Counted from the stretch's first letter, positions 1 through 9,278 are shown. The stretch is DNA of 64,000 nt from Novosphingobium jiangmenense (GCF_015694345.1 NZ_JADQDC010000003.1:248001-312000), one strand, 5' to 3'. The notes: generated by a model from the sequence alone, not told the origin. Made by a program: numbers and translations.

Positions 1-1
1 C

Positions 2-271
2 TTCCACGACATCAATCCGCAAGCACCCACCCACGTGCTGGTGATCCCCAAGGGCGCCTATGTGTGCTGGGACGACTTTTCGGCCAAGGCATCCGAAGCG
101 GAAATCGCTGGCTTCGTCCGCGCCGTCGGCAAGGTCGCCCGCGATCTCGGTCTGGTGGCTCCGGGCTATCGTCTCCTCGCCAACACCGGCACCGACAGCC
201 ATCAGGAAGTGCCGCACCTGCACGTCCACCTCTTCGCCGGGCAGCCGCTCGGCCCGATGCTGGTGCGCTGA
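2..271 (+). CDS. HIT family nucleotide-binding protein (3' part)
   Basis: The window opens inside this gene. The frame is open from base 2 to the TGA at 269-271, giving the last 89 residues. The C-terminal HIT signature HLHVHLF is intact, with its three histidines at residues 72, 74 and 76 of the visible part. In the HIT family the middle histidine is the nucleophile for hydrolysis of nucleotide phosphoramidates or dinucleotides. The visible region also has the family's usual segment before the motif (ANTGTDSHQEVPHLHVH). This resembles the HINT/PKCI branch; the exact substrate cannot be read from the sequence. It lies 75 bases upstream of the tol-pal operon, same strand. Confidence 0.9.
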   Translation, partial: FHDINPQAPTHVLVIPKGAYVCWDDFSAKASEAEIAGFVRAVGKVARDLGLVAPGYRLLANTGTDSHQEVPHLHVHLFAGQPLGPMLVR

Positions 272-346
272 AAAGGGGGAACACGGGGGTAAGCCGTTAA
301 CCACCCCTTGCCCTTCGACTCGTCGCAAGGGTAGGGTCACCGCCGA

Positions 347-807
347 ATGTCCGTTCCGCTTGCGCCCTCCGGCCTGTTCGATGGCCCTCAGCACCTTTAC
401 CCGGTCCGCGTCTACTTCGAGGACACGGACCTTTCGGGCGTGGTTTATCACGCCAACTACCTGCGCTGGTTCGAGCGCGCCCGCTCCGACATGCTGCGCC
501 TGCTCGGCATAGACCAGCGCGCTGCCCACGAAGCGGGCGAGGGCGCCTACGCCGTCAGCGAGATGGACCTGCGCTACCTGCGCCCGGCCAAGCTTGATGA
601 CGAAGTGCTCGTCCGCAGTCACGTTGCCGAACTTTCGCCCGCCACCTGCCGGATCGTGCAGCGTGCGTTCAGGGACGAGACGCTTCTGTGCGAGGCGAGG
701 GTGCGCGTCGCCTTCGTCGCGCCCAATGGCCGTCCCCGTCGCCAGCCGCGCGAATGGATGGCCGCTTTCCAGACGATAACAACTGCTCCCGAAGGACAGG
801 AAACCGC

Positions 808-811
<4 letters not shown>
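347..811 (+). CDS. ybgC: Tol-Pal-associated acyl-CoA thioesterase YbgC
   Basis: This is a 154-residue hotdog-fold thioesterase of the 4HBT/YbgC type. The catalytic segment YFEDTDLSGVVYHANYL is intact; by alignment to E. coli YbgC, whose catalytic residue is Asp18, the equivalent here is Asp28. YbgC is the customary first gene of tol-pal operons and hydrolyses short acyl-CoAs in the cytoplasm. Its link to Tol function is not well defined. The ATG at 347 gives the usual family length. The TGA overlaps the ATG of tolQ (ATGA), which supports translational coupling. Identification rests on motif, length and position. Confidence 0.93.
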
Positions 812-1509
<698 letters not shown>

Positions 1510-1512
1510 GTC

Positions 1513-1965
1513 ATGGCGATGTCCATGGGTTCCGGCGGCGGAGGCGGTCGTGGCCGCAGAGGCCGTGGCGGCCGCGCCGCGATGAGCGAGATCAACGTCA
1601 CCCCGCTGGTCGACGTCATGCTCGTGCTGCTGATCATCTTCATGGTCACCGCGCCGATGCTGGCGGCGGGCGTGCCGGTCGACTTGCCCGACAGCAAGGC
1701 CGACCCGCTCGATCAGCAGCAGGACCAGATCACCGTCACCATCGATGCGCAGGGCAACGTCTTCCTCGATGACCAGCAACTCGCTCCCGGCGAACTGACC
1801 GACCGTCTGGCAGGGCTTCAGAAGGGGCCGAAGCCGCCGCTCGTCACGTTGCGCGCTGACCGCGTACTCGATTGGGGGCGCGTCGCTGCCGTGATGGGCG
1901 AGCTCAATGCTGCGGGCTTCAAGTCGATCTCGCTGGTCACCAACAGTTCATCCGCACCGCAATAG
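1513..1965 (+). CDS. tolR: Tol-Pal system protein TolR (ExbD family)
   Basis: This is a 150-residue single-pass inner-membrane protein. A Gly/Arg-rich cytoplasmic N terminus (residues 5-22) precedes the signature [18 protein letters not shown]. The transmembrane helix spans about residues 34-53 and carries the conserved proton-pathway aspartate at residue 34. The rest is the periplasmic ExbD/TolR domain. It works with TolQ as the motor that drives TolA. The [18 protein letters not shown] stretch before the helix is basic low-complexity sequence, common in alphaproteobacterial TolR. It sits 3 bases after tolQ and 10 bases before tolA. Confidence 0.95.
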   Translation: MAMSMGSGGGGGRGRRGRGGRAAMSEINVTPLVDVMLVLLIIFMVTAPMLAAGVPVDLPDSKADPLDQQQDQITVTIDAQGNVFLDDQQLAPGELTDRLAGLQKGPKPPLVTLRADRVLDWGRVAAVMGELNAAGFKSISLVTNSSSAPQ

Positions 1966-1975
1966 GCCTGAAGCG

Positions 1976-2911
1976 ATGCGCGATCCCACCGCAGGAGGAC
2001 TTTCGAAGCAGGAAGGGGCAGGGCTGGCCATCGCCGCCTTGGCGCACGCCGGCCTGCTCGGCTTCCTGATGCTCTCGCCCCCGGGCAAGACGATCAAGCC
2101 GCCGCCGCAGCGGATGGAAGTGACCTTCTCCGACGAAATCGCCGACCAGTCGACCTCGCCCGATCCCATGGCCGAGTCCGCGCCCGACGTTGCGCCGGAA
2201 CTGGGCGAACCTGCGCCCGAACCCGTCGCACAGCCGCAACCGTTGCCCGAGCCGCCGAAGCCGGTCCCTGCGCCACCACAGCCCAAGCCAGTGCCCGCAC
2301 CGCCGAAGCCCGCGCCAGCGCCTCAGCCGCAACCCAAACCCGCTCCGCCGAAACCGGCCCCGCCCAAGCCAGCCCCGCCCAAGCCTGCCCCGCCCAAGCC
2401 AGCCCCGGCAAAACCGGCGCCTGCAAAACCGGCTCCCGCCAAGGCAGCACCGGCCAGGCCCGGCGACGAAAGCCCCCGCCGCCGCCCCGACGCGCCATCG
2501 GGCGGCAGCCGCATCGGTTCGGACTTCCTCAAGGGTATCCCCGGCTCGACCAAGCCCGGCACGGCAAAGACTCCGCCTGCCGCAGTCGCCGGGCCCGAGG
2601 TCAAGGCATCGCTCGCCAGCGCCGTCGCGCGGCAGGTCAAGGCGCATTGGGTCGGCCCGCAAGGCGTCGATATCGACAAGCTGGTCACGGTGCTCGCCTG
2701 GGATCTCAATCCCGATGGCAGCCTCGTCGGGCGTCCGCGCGTGGTCAGCCAGACCGGCATCACGCCCGCAAACGAGGCTCAGGCCAAGCGCCACGCCGAA
2801 CTCGCCATCCGCGCGGTCCAACTCGCCGCGCCCTTCGATCTTCCCTCCGAATACTACGCCAACTGGAAGCGCATCTCGGCCTTCCGGTTCGACAAGAGGC
2901 TGTCCCAATGA
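1976..2911 (+). CDS. tolA: Cell-envelope energy-coupling protein TolA
   Basis: This 311-residue TolA-type protein has a short cytoplasmic tail, a membrane helix at about residues 15-35, a long Pro/Lys/Ala-rich periplasmic stalk (about residues 70-165) and a folded C-terminal TonB/TolA domain. The stalk contains eight consecutive five-residue units of the APPKP/APAKP type. TolA spans the periplasm, linking the TolQR motor to TolB and Pal. The frame is open from 1907, but the ATG at 1976 gives a cytoplasmic tail directly before the helix and avoids a long overlap with tolR. The name rests largely on position and architecture, since stalk sequences diverge strongly. Confidence 0.9.
   Translation: MRDPTAGGLSKQEGAGLAIAALAHAGLLGFLMLSPPGKTIKPPPQRMEVTFSDEIADQSTSPDPMAESAPDVAPELGEPAPEPVAQPQPLPEPPKPVPAPPQPKPVPAPPKPAPAPQPQPKPAPPKPAPPKPAPPKPAPPKPAPAKPAPAKPAPAKAAPARPGDESPRRRPDAPSGGSRIGSDFLKGIPGSTKPGTAKTPPAAVAGPEVKASLASAVARQVKAHWVGPQGVDIDKLVTVLAWDLNPDGSLVGRPRVVSQTGITPANEAQAKRHAELAIRAVQLAAPFDLPSEYYANWKRISAFRFDKRLSQ
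2342..2461 (+). repeat. 15-bp in-frame tandem repeat in tolA stalk
   Basis: Eight adjacent 15-base units encode APPKP (four times), APAKP (twice), APAKA and APARP. The middle units are nearly identical in DNA (gccccgcccaagcca), so slippage or unequal recombination could change copy number without breaking the frame. The stalk length of TolA would change by five residues per unit. Confidence 0.85.
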
Positions 2912-4290
2912 AAATCCGCGATCTTCTCCTGTTCGGCACGCTTCTGACGGCACCGGCCATGCTTGACGCGCAGCAGACCACGGTGCCTTCGTCGAGCGCT
3001 TCGCAGGCCGCTCCGGAAGACGAAGGCCTCACCGGCTCGGTCACCGACGAAAGCGAATGGCAGGACCTCGGCATCGCCATCCCGTCCTTCCCGACCAACG
3101 CCTCGGTCCCGACTGCGGCCGAGGGCGGCAACACCGAGGCCCTCGGCCGCAACGTCGCCCGCGTCGTCTACAATGACTTGCGCAACAACGGCCTGTTCAA
3201 GCCGGTCGGCCCCGACCAGCTCCCCGAAGTCGCCTTCCCGCAGGTCACCGCGCCGACTTTTGACGCCTGGCGCGGACGCTCTGCCGAAATGCTGGTGCAG
3301 GGCTTCGTCAAGGCCAACGACGATGGCCGCCTGACTGTCGGCTGCTACCTCTACGACGTCGCGCTCGGCAGCGAACTTGCGCGCCAAGGCTATGTCGTGA
3401 AGCCCGAGGAATGGCGCCGTGCCGCGCACAAGTGCGCCGACATGGTCTATTCGCGCCTCTCCGGCGAAAGCCCGTTCTTCGACAGCAAGATCGCCTATAT
3501 TGCCGAAACCGGCCCCAAGGACCGTCGCCGCAAGCAGCTGGCGATCATGGATTCCGACGGCGCCAACCACCGCTTCATCACCAATGGCCAGGCCACCGCG
3601 CTGACCCCGCGCTATTCGCCCGACTATAGCAAGATCGTCTACCTCAGCTATCTCAACGGTGCGCCGCGGATCTACGTCTACAACATCGGCACCGGCCAGC
3701 AGACGCTGGTCACCTCCAGCACCAATCCCACCTTCGCCCCGCGCTGGTCGCCCGATGGCAAGTGGATCCTCTATTCGATGGCCATTGCCGGCAACACCGA
3801 CATCTATCGCGTGCCGGCCACTGGTGGCCAGTCCACGCGCCTGACCGACAGCCCGGGCATCGACGTCGGTGGCTCCTATTCACCCGACGGTAGCAAGATC
3901 GTGTTCGAAAGCGACCGTTCGGGCAGCCAGCAGCTCTATGTGATGGACGCCGATGGTTCGAACCAGAAGCGCATCAGCTTCTTCGGCGGCCGCGCCGCCA
4001 CGCCCGAATGGTCCCCACGCGGCGACCAGATCGCCTTCACCCACATCGGCGGCAACTTCCGCATCGCCGTGACCGACCCATATGGCAAGGGCATGCGCTT
4101 CCTGACCGACTCCTGGCAGGACGAGGCTCCGACCTGGTCTCCGAACGGTCGCATCGTCCAGTTCTTTCGCACCGAGCGCGGCAGCGGCAAGACCGGCATC
4201 TGGCAGGTCGATCTGACCGGACGCAACGAGCGGAAACTCAATACGCCCGTCGATGGTTCAGACCCTGCATGGGGTCCCGTACTGCCGTAG
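2908..4290 (+). CDS. tolB: Tol-Pal system periplasmic protein TolB
   Basis: This is a 460-residue periplasmic protein. A cleavable signal peptide occupies about residues 1-22 (MKIRDLLLFGTLLTAPAM). An N-terminal TolB domain follows, then a beta-propeller built from repeated WSPDGK/YSPDGS units typical of TolB. TolB binds Pal and the C-terminal domain of TolA and so links the energised inner-membrane complex to the outer membrane. The frame is open much further upstream (2647), but that part is antisense-like extension inside tolA. The ATG at 2908 overlaps the tolA stop and starts exactly at the signal peptide. Confidence 0.95.
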   Translation: MKIRDLLLFGTLLTAPAMLDAQQTTVPSSSASQAAPEDEGLTGSVTDESEWQDLGIAIPSFPTNASVPTAAEGGNTEALGRNVARVVYNDLRNNGLFKPVGPDQLPEVAFPQVTAPTFDAWRGRSAEMLVQGFVKANDDGRLTVGCYLYDVALGSELARQGYVVKPEEWRRAAHKCADMVYSRLSGESPFFDSKIAYIAETGPKDRRRKQLAIMDSDGANHRFITNGQATALTPRYSPDYSKIVYLSYLNGAPRIYVYNIGTGQQTLVTSSTNPTFAPRWSPDGKWILYSMAIAGNTDIYRVPATGGQSTRLTDSPGIDVGGSYSPDGSKIVFESDRSGSQQLYVMDADGSNQKRISFFGGRAATPEWSPRGDQIAFTHIGGNFRIAVTDPYGKGMRFLTDSWQDEAPTWSPNGRIVQFFRTERGSGKTGIWQVDLTGRNERKLNTPVDGSDPAWGPVLP

Positions 4291-4398
4291 CCTAGGGGCC
4301 TCCCGTAACCAAAGGGTGGAATTGCGTCCTTGTCATTCCATCGCACAGACTGCACGATACGTCGCCATCTCTCCCATCCCTCCCACAGGAGAATGCCC

Positions 4399-4911
4399 AT
4401 GAACCGTCCGATCCTGATTGCCGGCCTTGCTGCCGTCACGCTCAGCCTCGGCGCCTGCGCGTCGAAGCCCAAGCAGCTTCCGCCTGAACCCGGCACCACC
4501 ACGACCACGCAGACGACCCCGCCGCCCAGCCAGCCGACCGGCCCGGTTCCCGGCAGCCAGGCCGATTTCGTCGCCTCGGTCATTTCCGATACGGTCAACT
4601 TCGATACCGACCGCTACAACATCGACGCGTCCGATCAGGGCATCCTGCAGAGCCAGGCCTCGTGGCTTGCCCGCTATCCGGCCAAGCGCATCACCATCGA
4701 AGGCCACTGCGACGAGCGTGGCACCCGCGATTACAACATCGCGCTGGGTGAGCGCCGCGCCAATGCGGCCAAGAACTATCTCGTCAGCCTCGGCGTCGAT
4801 CCCTCGCGCATCACCGTCGTCAGCTATGGCAAGGAACGGCCGCTGGCGCTGGGGTCGGACGAGGAATCGTGGGCGAAGAATCGCCGCGCCGTCACCGTCA
4901 CCGTCAGCTGA
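4399..4911 (+). CDS. pal: Peptidoglycan-associated lipoprotein Pal
   Basis: This 170-residue outer-membrane lipoprotein has a signal peptide ending in the lipobox LGAC, with the lipid-modified cysteine at residue 20. A Thr/Pro linker and a C-terminal OmpA-like peptidoglycan-binding domain follow (motif [20 protein letters not shown]). Pal anchors the outer membrane to the cell wall and is the terminal partner of TolB/TolA. Two in-frame ATGs (4393 and 4399) compete. The AGGAG at 4387-4391 is 7 bases from 4399 but only 1 base from 4393, so 4399 is chosen. The gene closes the operon and is followed by a terminator. Confidence 0.95.
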   Translation: MNRPILIAGLAAVTLSLGACASKPKQLPPEPGTTTTTQTTPPPSQPTGPVPGSQADFVASVISDTVNFDTDRYNIDASDQGILQSQASWLARYPAKRITIEGHCDERGTRDYNIALGERRANAAKNYLVSLGVDPSRITVVSYGKERPLALGSDEESWAKNRRAVTVTVS

Positions 4912-4928
4912 TCCGCTGCACAGCATGC

Positions 4929-4960
4929 AAAGGCCCGGTCCGCAAAGGTCCGGGCCTTTT
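4929..4960 (+). terminator. Rho-independent terminator of tol-pal operon
   Basis: A 13-bp stem with one mismatch (4929-4941 with 4947-4959) closes a five-base loop gcaaa. The 3' arm ends in TTTT at 4957-4960. It starts 18 bases after the pal stop, as expected for the end of the operon. Confidence 0.85.
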
Positions 4961-5020
4961 GCTTTGCCTGCACCACACCCATCTTGACCTTTCCCGCCGG
5001 TTTGGCTTGAGGCTAAGGCA

Positions 5021-5554
5021 ATGGCACGCAACACACGATCGAGCGATTGGGGCTTCCCCCGCTGGCGCGGCTACGGCAGCGCCTTCGAGGCTGCGCCGGT
5101 GCGCCTGTGCGATCGTGCCGGGTGCGACCAGAAGGGCGATTGCCCCGCACCCAAATCGCCGAACAACCCGGATCGCTGGTACTTCTGCCAGCAGCATGCC
5201 GCCGAATACAACCAGGGCTGGAACTACTTCGAAGGCCTCGACAAGGAAGAGGCCGAGCGCCGCGAGGCAGAGGAGCGCGGCGAGGCCTCGGGCTTCCGTC
5301 AGGCCGCATGGGCCGAATGGGGCGGTTCGGGCGACGGCACCCGCAGTCGTGACGAGTTGCGCGCTCTCGAAACGCTCGGCCTTGATCCCGACGCGGATTT
5401 TGACGCCGTGAAAAAGGCGTGGCGCTCCAAGGCAAAGGAAGTCCACCCCGATGTCCGCCCCGGCGACAAGGCGGCGGCAGAACAGTTCCAGAAGCTTCAA
5501 GTCTCCTACGAAGTATTGCGCGCGGCCGAAGAGCGTCGCGAATGGAAGGGCTAG
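5021..5554 (+). CDS. J-domain (DnaJ-like) protein with Cys-rich N terminus
   Basis: This 177-residue protein carries its J domain at the C terminus (about residues 108-177), with the essential HPD tripeptide at residues 142-144. J domains stimulate the ATPase of a DnaK partner. The N-terminal half has four cysteines and a histidine (C30, C35, C41, C56, H59) spaced like a metal-binding knuckle, then an acidic charged helix (EEAERREAEERGEA). There is no Gly/Phe region or DnaJ central zinc domain, so it is a specialised co-chaperone rather than DnaJ itself. The ATG at 5021 follows a TAAGG box. It overlaps no neighbour and is followed by a dioxygenase 2 bases later. Confidence 0.85.
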   Translation: MARNTRSSDWGFPRWRGYGSAFEAAPVRLCDRAGCDQKGDCPAPKSPNNPDRWYFCQQHAAEYNQGWNYFEGLDKEEAERREAEERGEASGFRQAAWAEWGGSGDGTRSRDELRALETLGLDPDADFDAVKKAWRSKAKEVHPDVRPGDKAAAEQFQKLQVSYEVLRAAEERREWKG

Positions 5555-5556
5555 AA

Positions 5557-6441
5557 ATGGCGGGGATCGAACGGTTCGGCGCCGGGCAGGCCGCTCAGGC
5601 GGCGGAAGTTCTGGCCCGCGATGGCGTCATAGCGTTCGACCGCATCTTCGATCCCGGACTGATTTCGCGGATCGGCCAGGAATTGCGCCGCCAGGTGCCC
5701 GGAGCCTTTGACGAAGCGGCGCGACAGCCGGAAGATTATCTCAGCGTCGGCGATCATCGCATCAACGGCCTTGTCCCGATCGGCAGGCGTCTTTCCGGCG
5801 TACTCGATCTTCTGCTCGATCCCGCACTGGAAACGTTCTTTGTCGGCGCGCTGGGCGAGGGCTGGGTCTATGAGTCGTTCGGCGTGATCAGTTCCTTTCC
5901 CGGAGCTACGCTGCAGCATCTCCATTCCGACGACAATTTCCTGTTCGAAGGCAGCGAGCATGACGGGCAACTGCCCGCCTTCGCCCTGACCATCGCGATC
6001 CCGCTGGTCGAAGTGAACGATGTCAACGGCGGCACCGAATTCCTCATCGGCACCCATCGGGAGAAGAAGCAGCAAAGCTATCCCGGCACTGCCGTTTCCA
6101 GCCCGATGCAACCGGGCGACTGCATGATCTGGGATTTCATGATCCGGCATCGCGGGCGGCCCAACACCAGCACGGCGGCGCGGCCGATGCTCTACATCAC
6201 CGCCTGCCGTTCCTTCTGGACGGACTCGGTCAATTTCCGGCCCAACGCCCAGAAGCTGGTCATCCAGCCCGATCTGGTCTGGTCCCTGCCGCCCGAAAAG
6301 CGCCGCCGCCTCAAGCGCTTCAAGCCGATGCCGGGGCTCGGCACCGGCCTGCGCAGCGTCAGCCGTGCGGTGAACTGGTATGCGCCAGGGCTTCATCAAG
6401 GATTGATGAAACTCTTGCGTCGTCGGGGAAGCCCTCGCTGA
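5557..6441 (+). CDS. Phytanoyl-CoA dioxygenase (PhyH) family protein
   Basis: This is a 294-residue Fe(II)/2-oxoglutarate oxygenase of the PhyH family. The metal-binding facial triad is visible: HSD at residues 123-125 and the distal histidine 198 in DFMIRHRGRP, with a downstream arginine (ARP) suited to binding 2-oxoglutarate. The substrate is unknown; the family hydroxylates acyl-CoAs, small metabolites and natural products. ATG 5542 also exists in frame, but the GGAAGGG box at 5544-5550 is better spaced for ATG 5557. The last 83 bases overlap the 3' end of the convergent cca gene, so both C termini use the same DNA. Confidence 0.85.
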   Translation: MAGIERFGAGQAAQAAEVLARDGVIAFDRIFDPGLISRIGQELRRQVPGAFDEAARQPEDYLSVGDHRINGLVPIGRRLSGVLDLLLDPALETFFVGALGEGWVYESFGVISSFPGATLQHLHSDDNFLFEGSEHDGQLPAFALTIAIPLVEVNDVNGGTEFLIGTHREKKQQSYPGTAVSSPMQPGDCMIWDFMIRHRGRPNTSTAARPMLYITACRSFWTDSVNFRPNAQKLVIQPDLVWSLPPEKRRRLKRFKPMPGLGTGLRSVSRAVNWYAPGLHQGLMKLLRRRGSPR

Positions 6442-7561
6442 TCCACTGATTTTCCACCGTGCGTAGCAAGCGCGCGACTTCGGGACCGGCAGTCACGCCA
6501 CGCGCAACGATTGCACCGCCCTTCAGCGGGAACACCGGCGCGGTCCAACCATCGAGCGGTGTGATCGACGTCCCGCCGATCAGCAACCGGTCCCGCGCTT
6601 CCTCGATCCCCACGCGATAAGCCAGCGCCCGCGCATCCGCTTCCCCAGCCTCACGTGCAGCAACCGTTGCCAGCCGCTTGCGCTGCGCCACCGACAGGCG
6701 CAACCGTGCCGCAACCTGCTCGGCCAGCGGCGGATCAGGGGGCAACAATGCCGCCAACCGTCGCAATCCAACCCCCTGCGCACCCGCCTCGCGCTCGTTG
6801 CCGATCAGCCTGTCGAGCGCAGCGAGCCCTTCGTTGGTGGCTTCGGGCAATACATGGGCCAGAACCCCAAGCTCGGCCATGCGCCGGACCGTCGGCGCCG
6901 GATCGGGCAGGCCCAGCAGGTTCATCAGTTCCCACCCTACGCGCTCGCGCGAAAGCCCCTTCATCCCGGCGGCAAGCTCCGCAACTGCCCCTTCCGCCTC
7001 CGCATCGGCAGGAATGGAACCGAACCGCGCCTGAAAGCGGAAGTAGCGCAGGATGCGCAGGTAATCCTCGCGGATGCGTTCGCGGGCGTCGCCGATGAAG
7101 CGCACGCGCCGTGCGGCAAGGTCGGCCAGCCCGCCGTGATAGTCGAACACGTCCAGCGTGCGCGGATCGGCATAGAGCGCGTTGATCGTGAAGTCCCGCC
7201 GCGCCGCATCGTCGCGCCACTCGGTCGAAAAGGCCACGGTGGCATGGCGGCCATCGGTCGAAACGTCGCGGCGCAGCGTGGTGATTTCGACCGTTCCCCC
7301 GGGCAGAACAGCTGTCACTGTGCCATGGGCTATGCCGGTCGGCACGGCCTTGATCCCGGCGGCTCCAAGCCGTGCAGCGGTCTCATCCGGCAGCAGCGTC
7401 GTCGCCATGTCTACGTCCTTGGGCGCGATCCCCAGGATCGTGTCGCGCACCACGCCGCCCACCCAGCGACAATTGCCCTGAGACGCAGGATCGAGCGCAG
7501 CGACCAGCGCGGCAAGGTCCTCGCGGGCGGTCCACGCTGCGGCAGGCAGGCGCTCAGTCAT
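6359..7561 (-). CDS. cca: CCA tRNA nucleotidyltransferase / poly(A) polymerase family
   Basis: This 400-residue class II nucleotidyltransferase adds or repairs the 3' CCA of tRNAs. The N-terminal head carries the glycine/arginine signature WVGGVVRDTILG and the metal-binding DVDMAT motif (two aspartates). The RRDFTINAL segment and the RNA-binding neck (YLRILRYFRFQARFG) follow. These are the diagnostic class II landmarks. It ends a minus-strand run with the Nudix gene, whose stop overlaps the cca start by 8 bases. The local tRNA-Phe already encodes CCA, so a repair role is plausible for that tRNA. Its 3' end overlaps the PhyH gene by 83 bases. Confidence 0.94.
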   Translation of the reverse strand: MTERLPAAAWTAREDLAALVAALDPASQGNCRWVGGVVRDTILGIAPKDVDMATTLLPDETAARLGAAGIKAVPTGIAHGTVTAVLPGGTVEITTLRRDVSTDGRHATVAFSTEWRDDAARRDFTINALYADPRTLDVFDYHGGLADLAARRVRFIGDARERIREDYLRILRYFRFQARFGSIPADAEAEGAVAELAAGMKGLSRERVGWELMNLLGLPDPAPTVRRMAELGVLAHVLPEATNEGLAALDRLIGNEREAGAQGVGLRRLAALLPPDPPLAEQVAARLRLSVAQRKRLATVAAREAGEADARALAYRVGIEEARDRLLIGGTSITPLDGWTAPVFPLKGGAIVARGVTAGPEVARLLRTVENQWISEGFPDDARVSSILDEALAHTSSPHG

Positions 7562-8156
7562 GCCAGCTTATCCGCTTTGCCAGGTTGGAGATGATCGCCG
7601 CCGTCACGCCCCATATGCGATGCTCGTTCCACAGGATCTCGATGAAGCGCCCCTTGTGCCCGTTCCATTCCGCCGATTGCCACACATGCTGCGCCGGATC
7701 GAGCAGGAAGCCCAGCGGCGGCTCGAACCAGCCCGCCACTTCGGCAGGGTTCGGCTGCAACGGCAGGTCGGGCGGTACCATCGCCAGCACCGGCGTGATG
7801 TCATAGCCGGTGCCAGTGCGGAATCGGTCGGTTTCGCCGATCACCGTGACGTCCTCGGGCCGGATGCCCAGTTCCTCGTTCGCCTCGCGCAGCGCCGCCT
7901 CGATTGGCGTCTCGCCCGGATCGAGCTTGCCGCCGGGAAACGCCGCCTGTCCGGGATGCGCGCGCATGTGCGAAGGCCGATGGATCAGCAGCACGCCGGG
8001 GCCGTCTGGATGATCCCGCCGCTCCGTCACCGCGATCAGCACGGCGGCAGGGCGCAAGCCATGTTCGGGCAGGGGGCGCCAGTCTTCGTAGAGTTCCTTC
8101 GCCGGTACGCGATGCCCCTCGGCGTAGAGGTCCGTCAGTCGCGCAAGAAGGCTCAT
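7554..8156 (-). CDS. Nudix hydrolase, CoA pyrophosphatase type
   Basis: This is a 200-residue Nudix enzyme. The Nudix box GGKLDPGETPIEAALREANEELG (split by family convention as GX5EX7REXXEEXG) lies at residues 75-97. It is preceded by the UPF0035-like signature LLIHRPSHMRAHPGQAAFPG that marks the CoA/acyl-CoA diphosphatase subgroup (E. coli NudL-like). The predicted reaction is cleavage of CoA into phosphopantetheine and adenosine 3',5'-bisphosphate. The gene overlaps DUF1285 upstream by 4 bases (ATGA) and cca downstream by 8 bases, so the three are very likely one transcript. Confidence 0.88.
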   Translation of the reverse strand: MSLLARLTDLYAEGHRVPAKELYEDWRPLPEHGLRPAAVLIAVTERRDHPDGPGVLLIHRPSHMRAHPGQAAFPGGKLDPGETPIEAALREANEELGIRPEDVTVIGETDRFRTGTGYDITPVLAMVPPDLPLQPNPAEVAGWFEPPLGFLLDPAQHVWQSAEWNGHKGRFIEILWNEHRIWGVTAAIISNLAKRISWHD

Positions 8157-8719
8157 GCGTCAGGAACCAGCGCGAAACGCTGCCCCAAACTCTCGACCAC
8201 AAGCTCCTCGCCAAGCGAAAGCGCGTGCTCGATCAGTTGTCCATAAGTGCTGCGATTGAGCCGCGCCTCGGTGCCATACCGCACCGCCAGATAGAACGCC
8301 GGCACGTCCGCCGTGCCCGCCACGCGCAAGGGGTGATCATGCCCGCACACCACCAGATCGTCGCTGTTCAGCCGGAACGCCAGCGCCGCGCGCCCCTCGG
8401 CATCCAGCTTGACCTGCATGTCCGTGGCGATGAAGGCGGCGTCCTCCACCTCGATCGAAAGCTTCTGGAACGGCGTCACCATCCAGTGCTGCCCCTGCTC
8501 GTCCCGCGTCAGCAGCGAGGAAAACGCCCGCACCATGGCAGGGCGCCGGATCTCGCCACCCTGATGGAACCACCGCCCGTCGGCGGCAATGCGCATCTCG
8601 CTGTCGCCAATCTCCTGCGGGCTCCACTGGTCGACCGGCGGCAGTTTGCGCGCGGCCACCTGCTCGGCCAGTTCGGCAAGGCTCAGCGATGCGAGTTCGG
8701 GCGGGGGAGAGTAGGGCAC
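8153..8719 (-). CDS. DUF1285 domain protein
   Basis: This is a protein of about 188 residues of the DUF1285 family (function unknown), usually found next to a CoA-pyrophosphatase/cca pair in alphaproteobacteria. Visible family features are WHQGG-like WFHQGGEIRRPAMVRAFSSLL and the segment DLVVCGHDHPLRV. The reading frame is open back to 8899, but that extension is Cys/Pro-rich and lies over the next gene. The GTG at 8719 starts just before the conserved part and avoids overlap; no strong ribosome binding site is visible, so the start is uncertain. The stop overlaps the Nudix start. Confidence 0.75.
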   Translation of the reverse strand: MPYSPPPELASLSLAELAEQVAARKLPPVDQWSPQEIGDSEMRIAADGRWFHQGGEIRRPAMVRAFSSLLTRDEQGQHWMVTPFQKLSIEVEDAAFIATDMQVKLDAEGRAALAFRLNSDDLVVCGHDHPLRVAGTADVPAFYLAVRYGTEARLNRSTYGQLIEHALSLGEELVVESLGQRFALVPDA

Positions 8720-8741
8720 CGTTTGCCGATGCCAGATCGGA

Positions 8742-9278
8742 TCAGCGCCGCCAAGGCCCCAACATGCCCTCTTGCGGCAGGACGGCAGGATTGGCGGTGC
8801 GGCACAGCAGGCGATGCTGCTCATACGGCCCGGGCAGGCGCCATCCTCCGGTGTTGGCATTGCTGAAGCCGAAGAAGCGCTCGTAGTATTCCGGATCACC
8901 GATCAGCACCTGCGGCAGCGGCGCGCGCGGATCGATCGCGGTCAGCGCCGCCGTCATCAGCGCCTTGCCAAAGCCTTCGCCCTGCAGGTGCGGCATCACC
9001 GCCACCGGGCCGACCATGATCATCGGATGCATCCGCCCGCTCTCGTCGGTCAGCGCCACCGGCCAGCACTGGATCGTGCCGGCCAGCATGTCCTCGTCAT
9101 CGAGCGCGGCGAACGACAGGTTCGGCAGCCACTCCATGCCCTCGCGCACCTTGTAGGCGGTTCGCTGGTGCCGCGCCGGTTCGAACGCGGCATCGAGCAA
9201 CTGCTCGACCAGCGCGGGATCGACATCGGCAAGCGGGATGATCTTGGACAACGGCAGGGCCTTACTGAAGCCGGTCAC
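8742..9278 (-). CDS. GNAT family N-acetyltransferase
   Basis: This 178-residue protein has the GNAT acetyl-CoA binding motif A at VMPHLQGEGFGKALM (the Q/R-x-x-G-x-G/A pattern). The acceptor substrate cannot be deduced. The protein resembles the YhbS-like group, with a C-terminal segment YYERFFGFSNANTG after the core. It is the most upstream gene of the minus-strand group ending with cca, with 22 bases to the proposed DUF1285 start. The opposite strand upstream holds the cydA promoter region. Confidence 0.82.
   Translation of the reverse strand: MTGFSKALPLSKIIPLADVDPALVEQLLDAAFEPARHQRTAYKVREGMEWLPNLSFAALDDEDMLAGTIQCWPVALTDESGRMHPMIMVGPVAVMPHLQGEGFGKALMTAALTAIDPRAPLPQVLIGDPEYYERFFGFSNANTGGWRLPGPYEQHRLLCRTANPAVLPQEGMLGPWRR

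Noticed and set aside
4984..5012. Promoter for the J-domain gene from TTGACC at 4984
   Set aside because: The -35 is good but no reasonable -10 lies 15-19 bases downstream.
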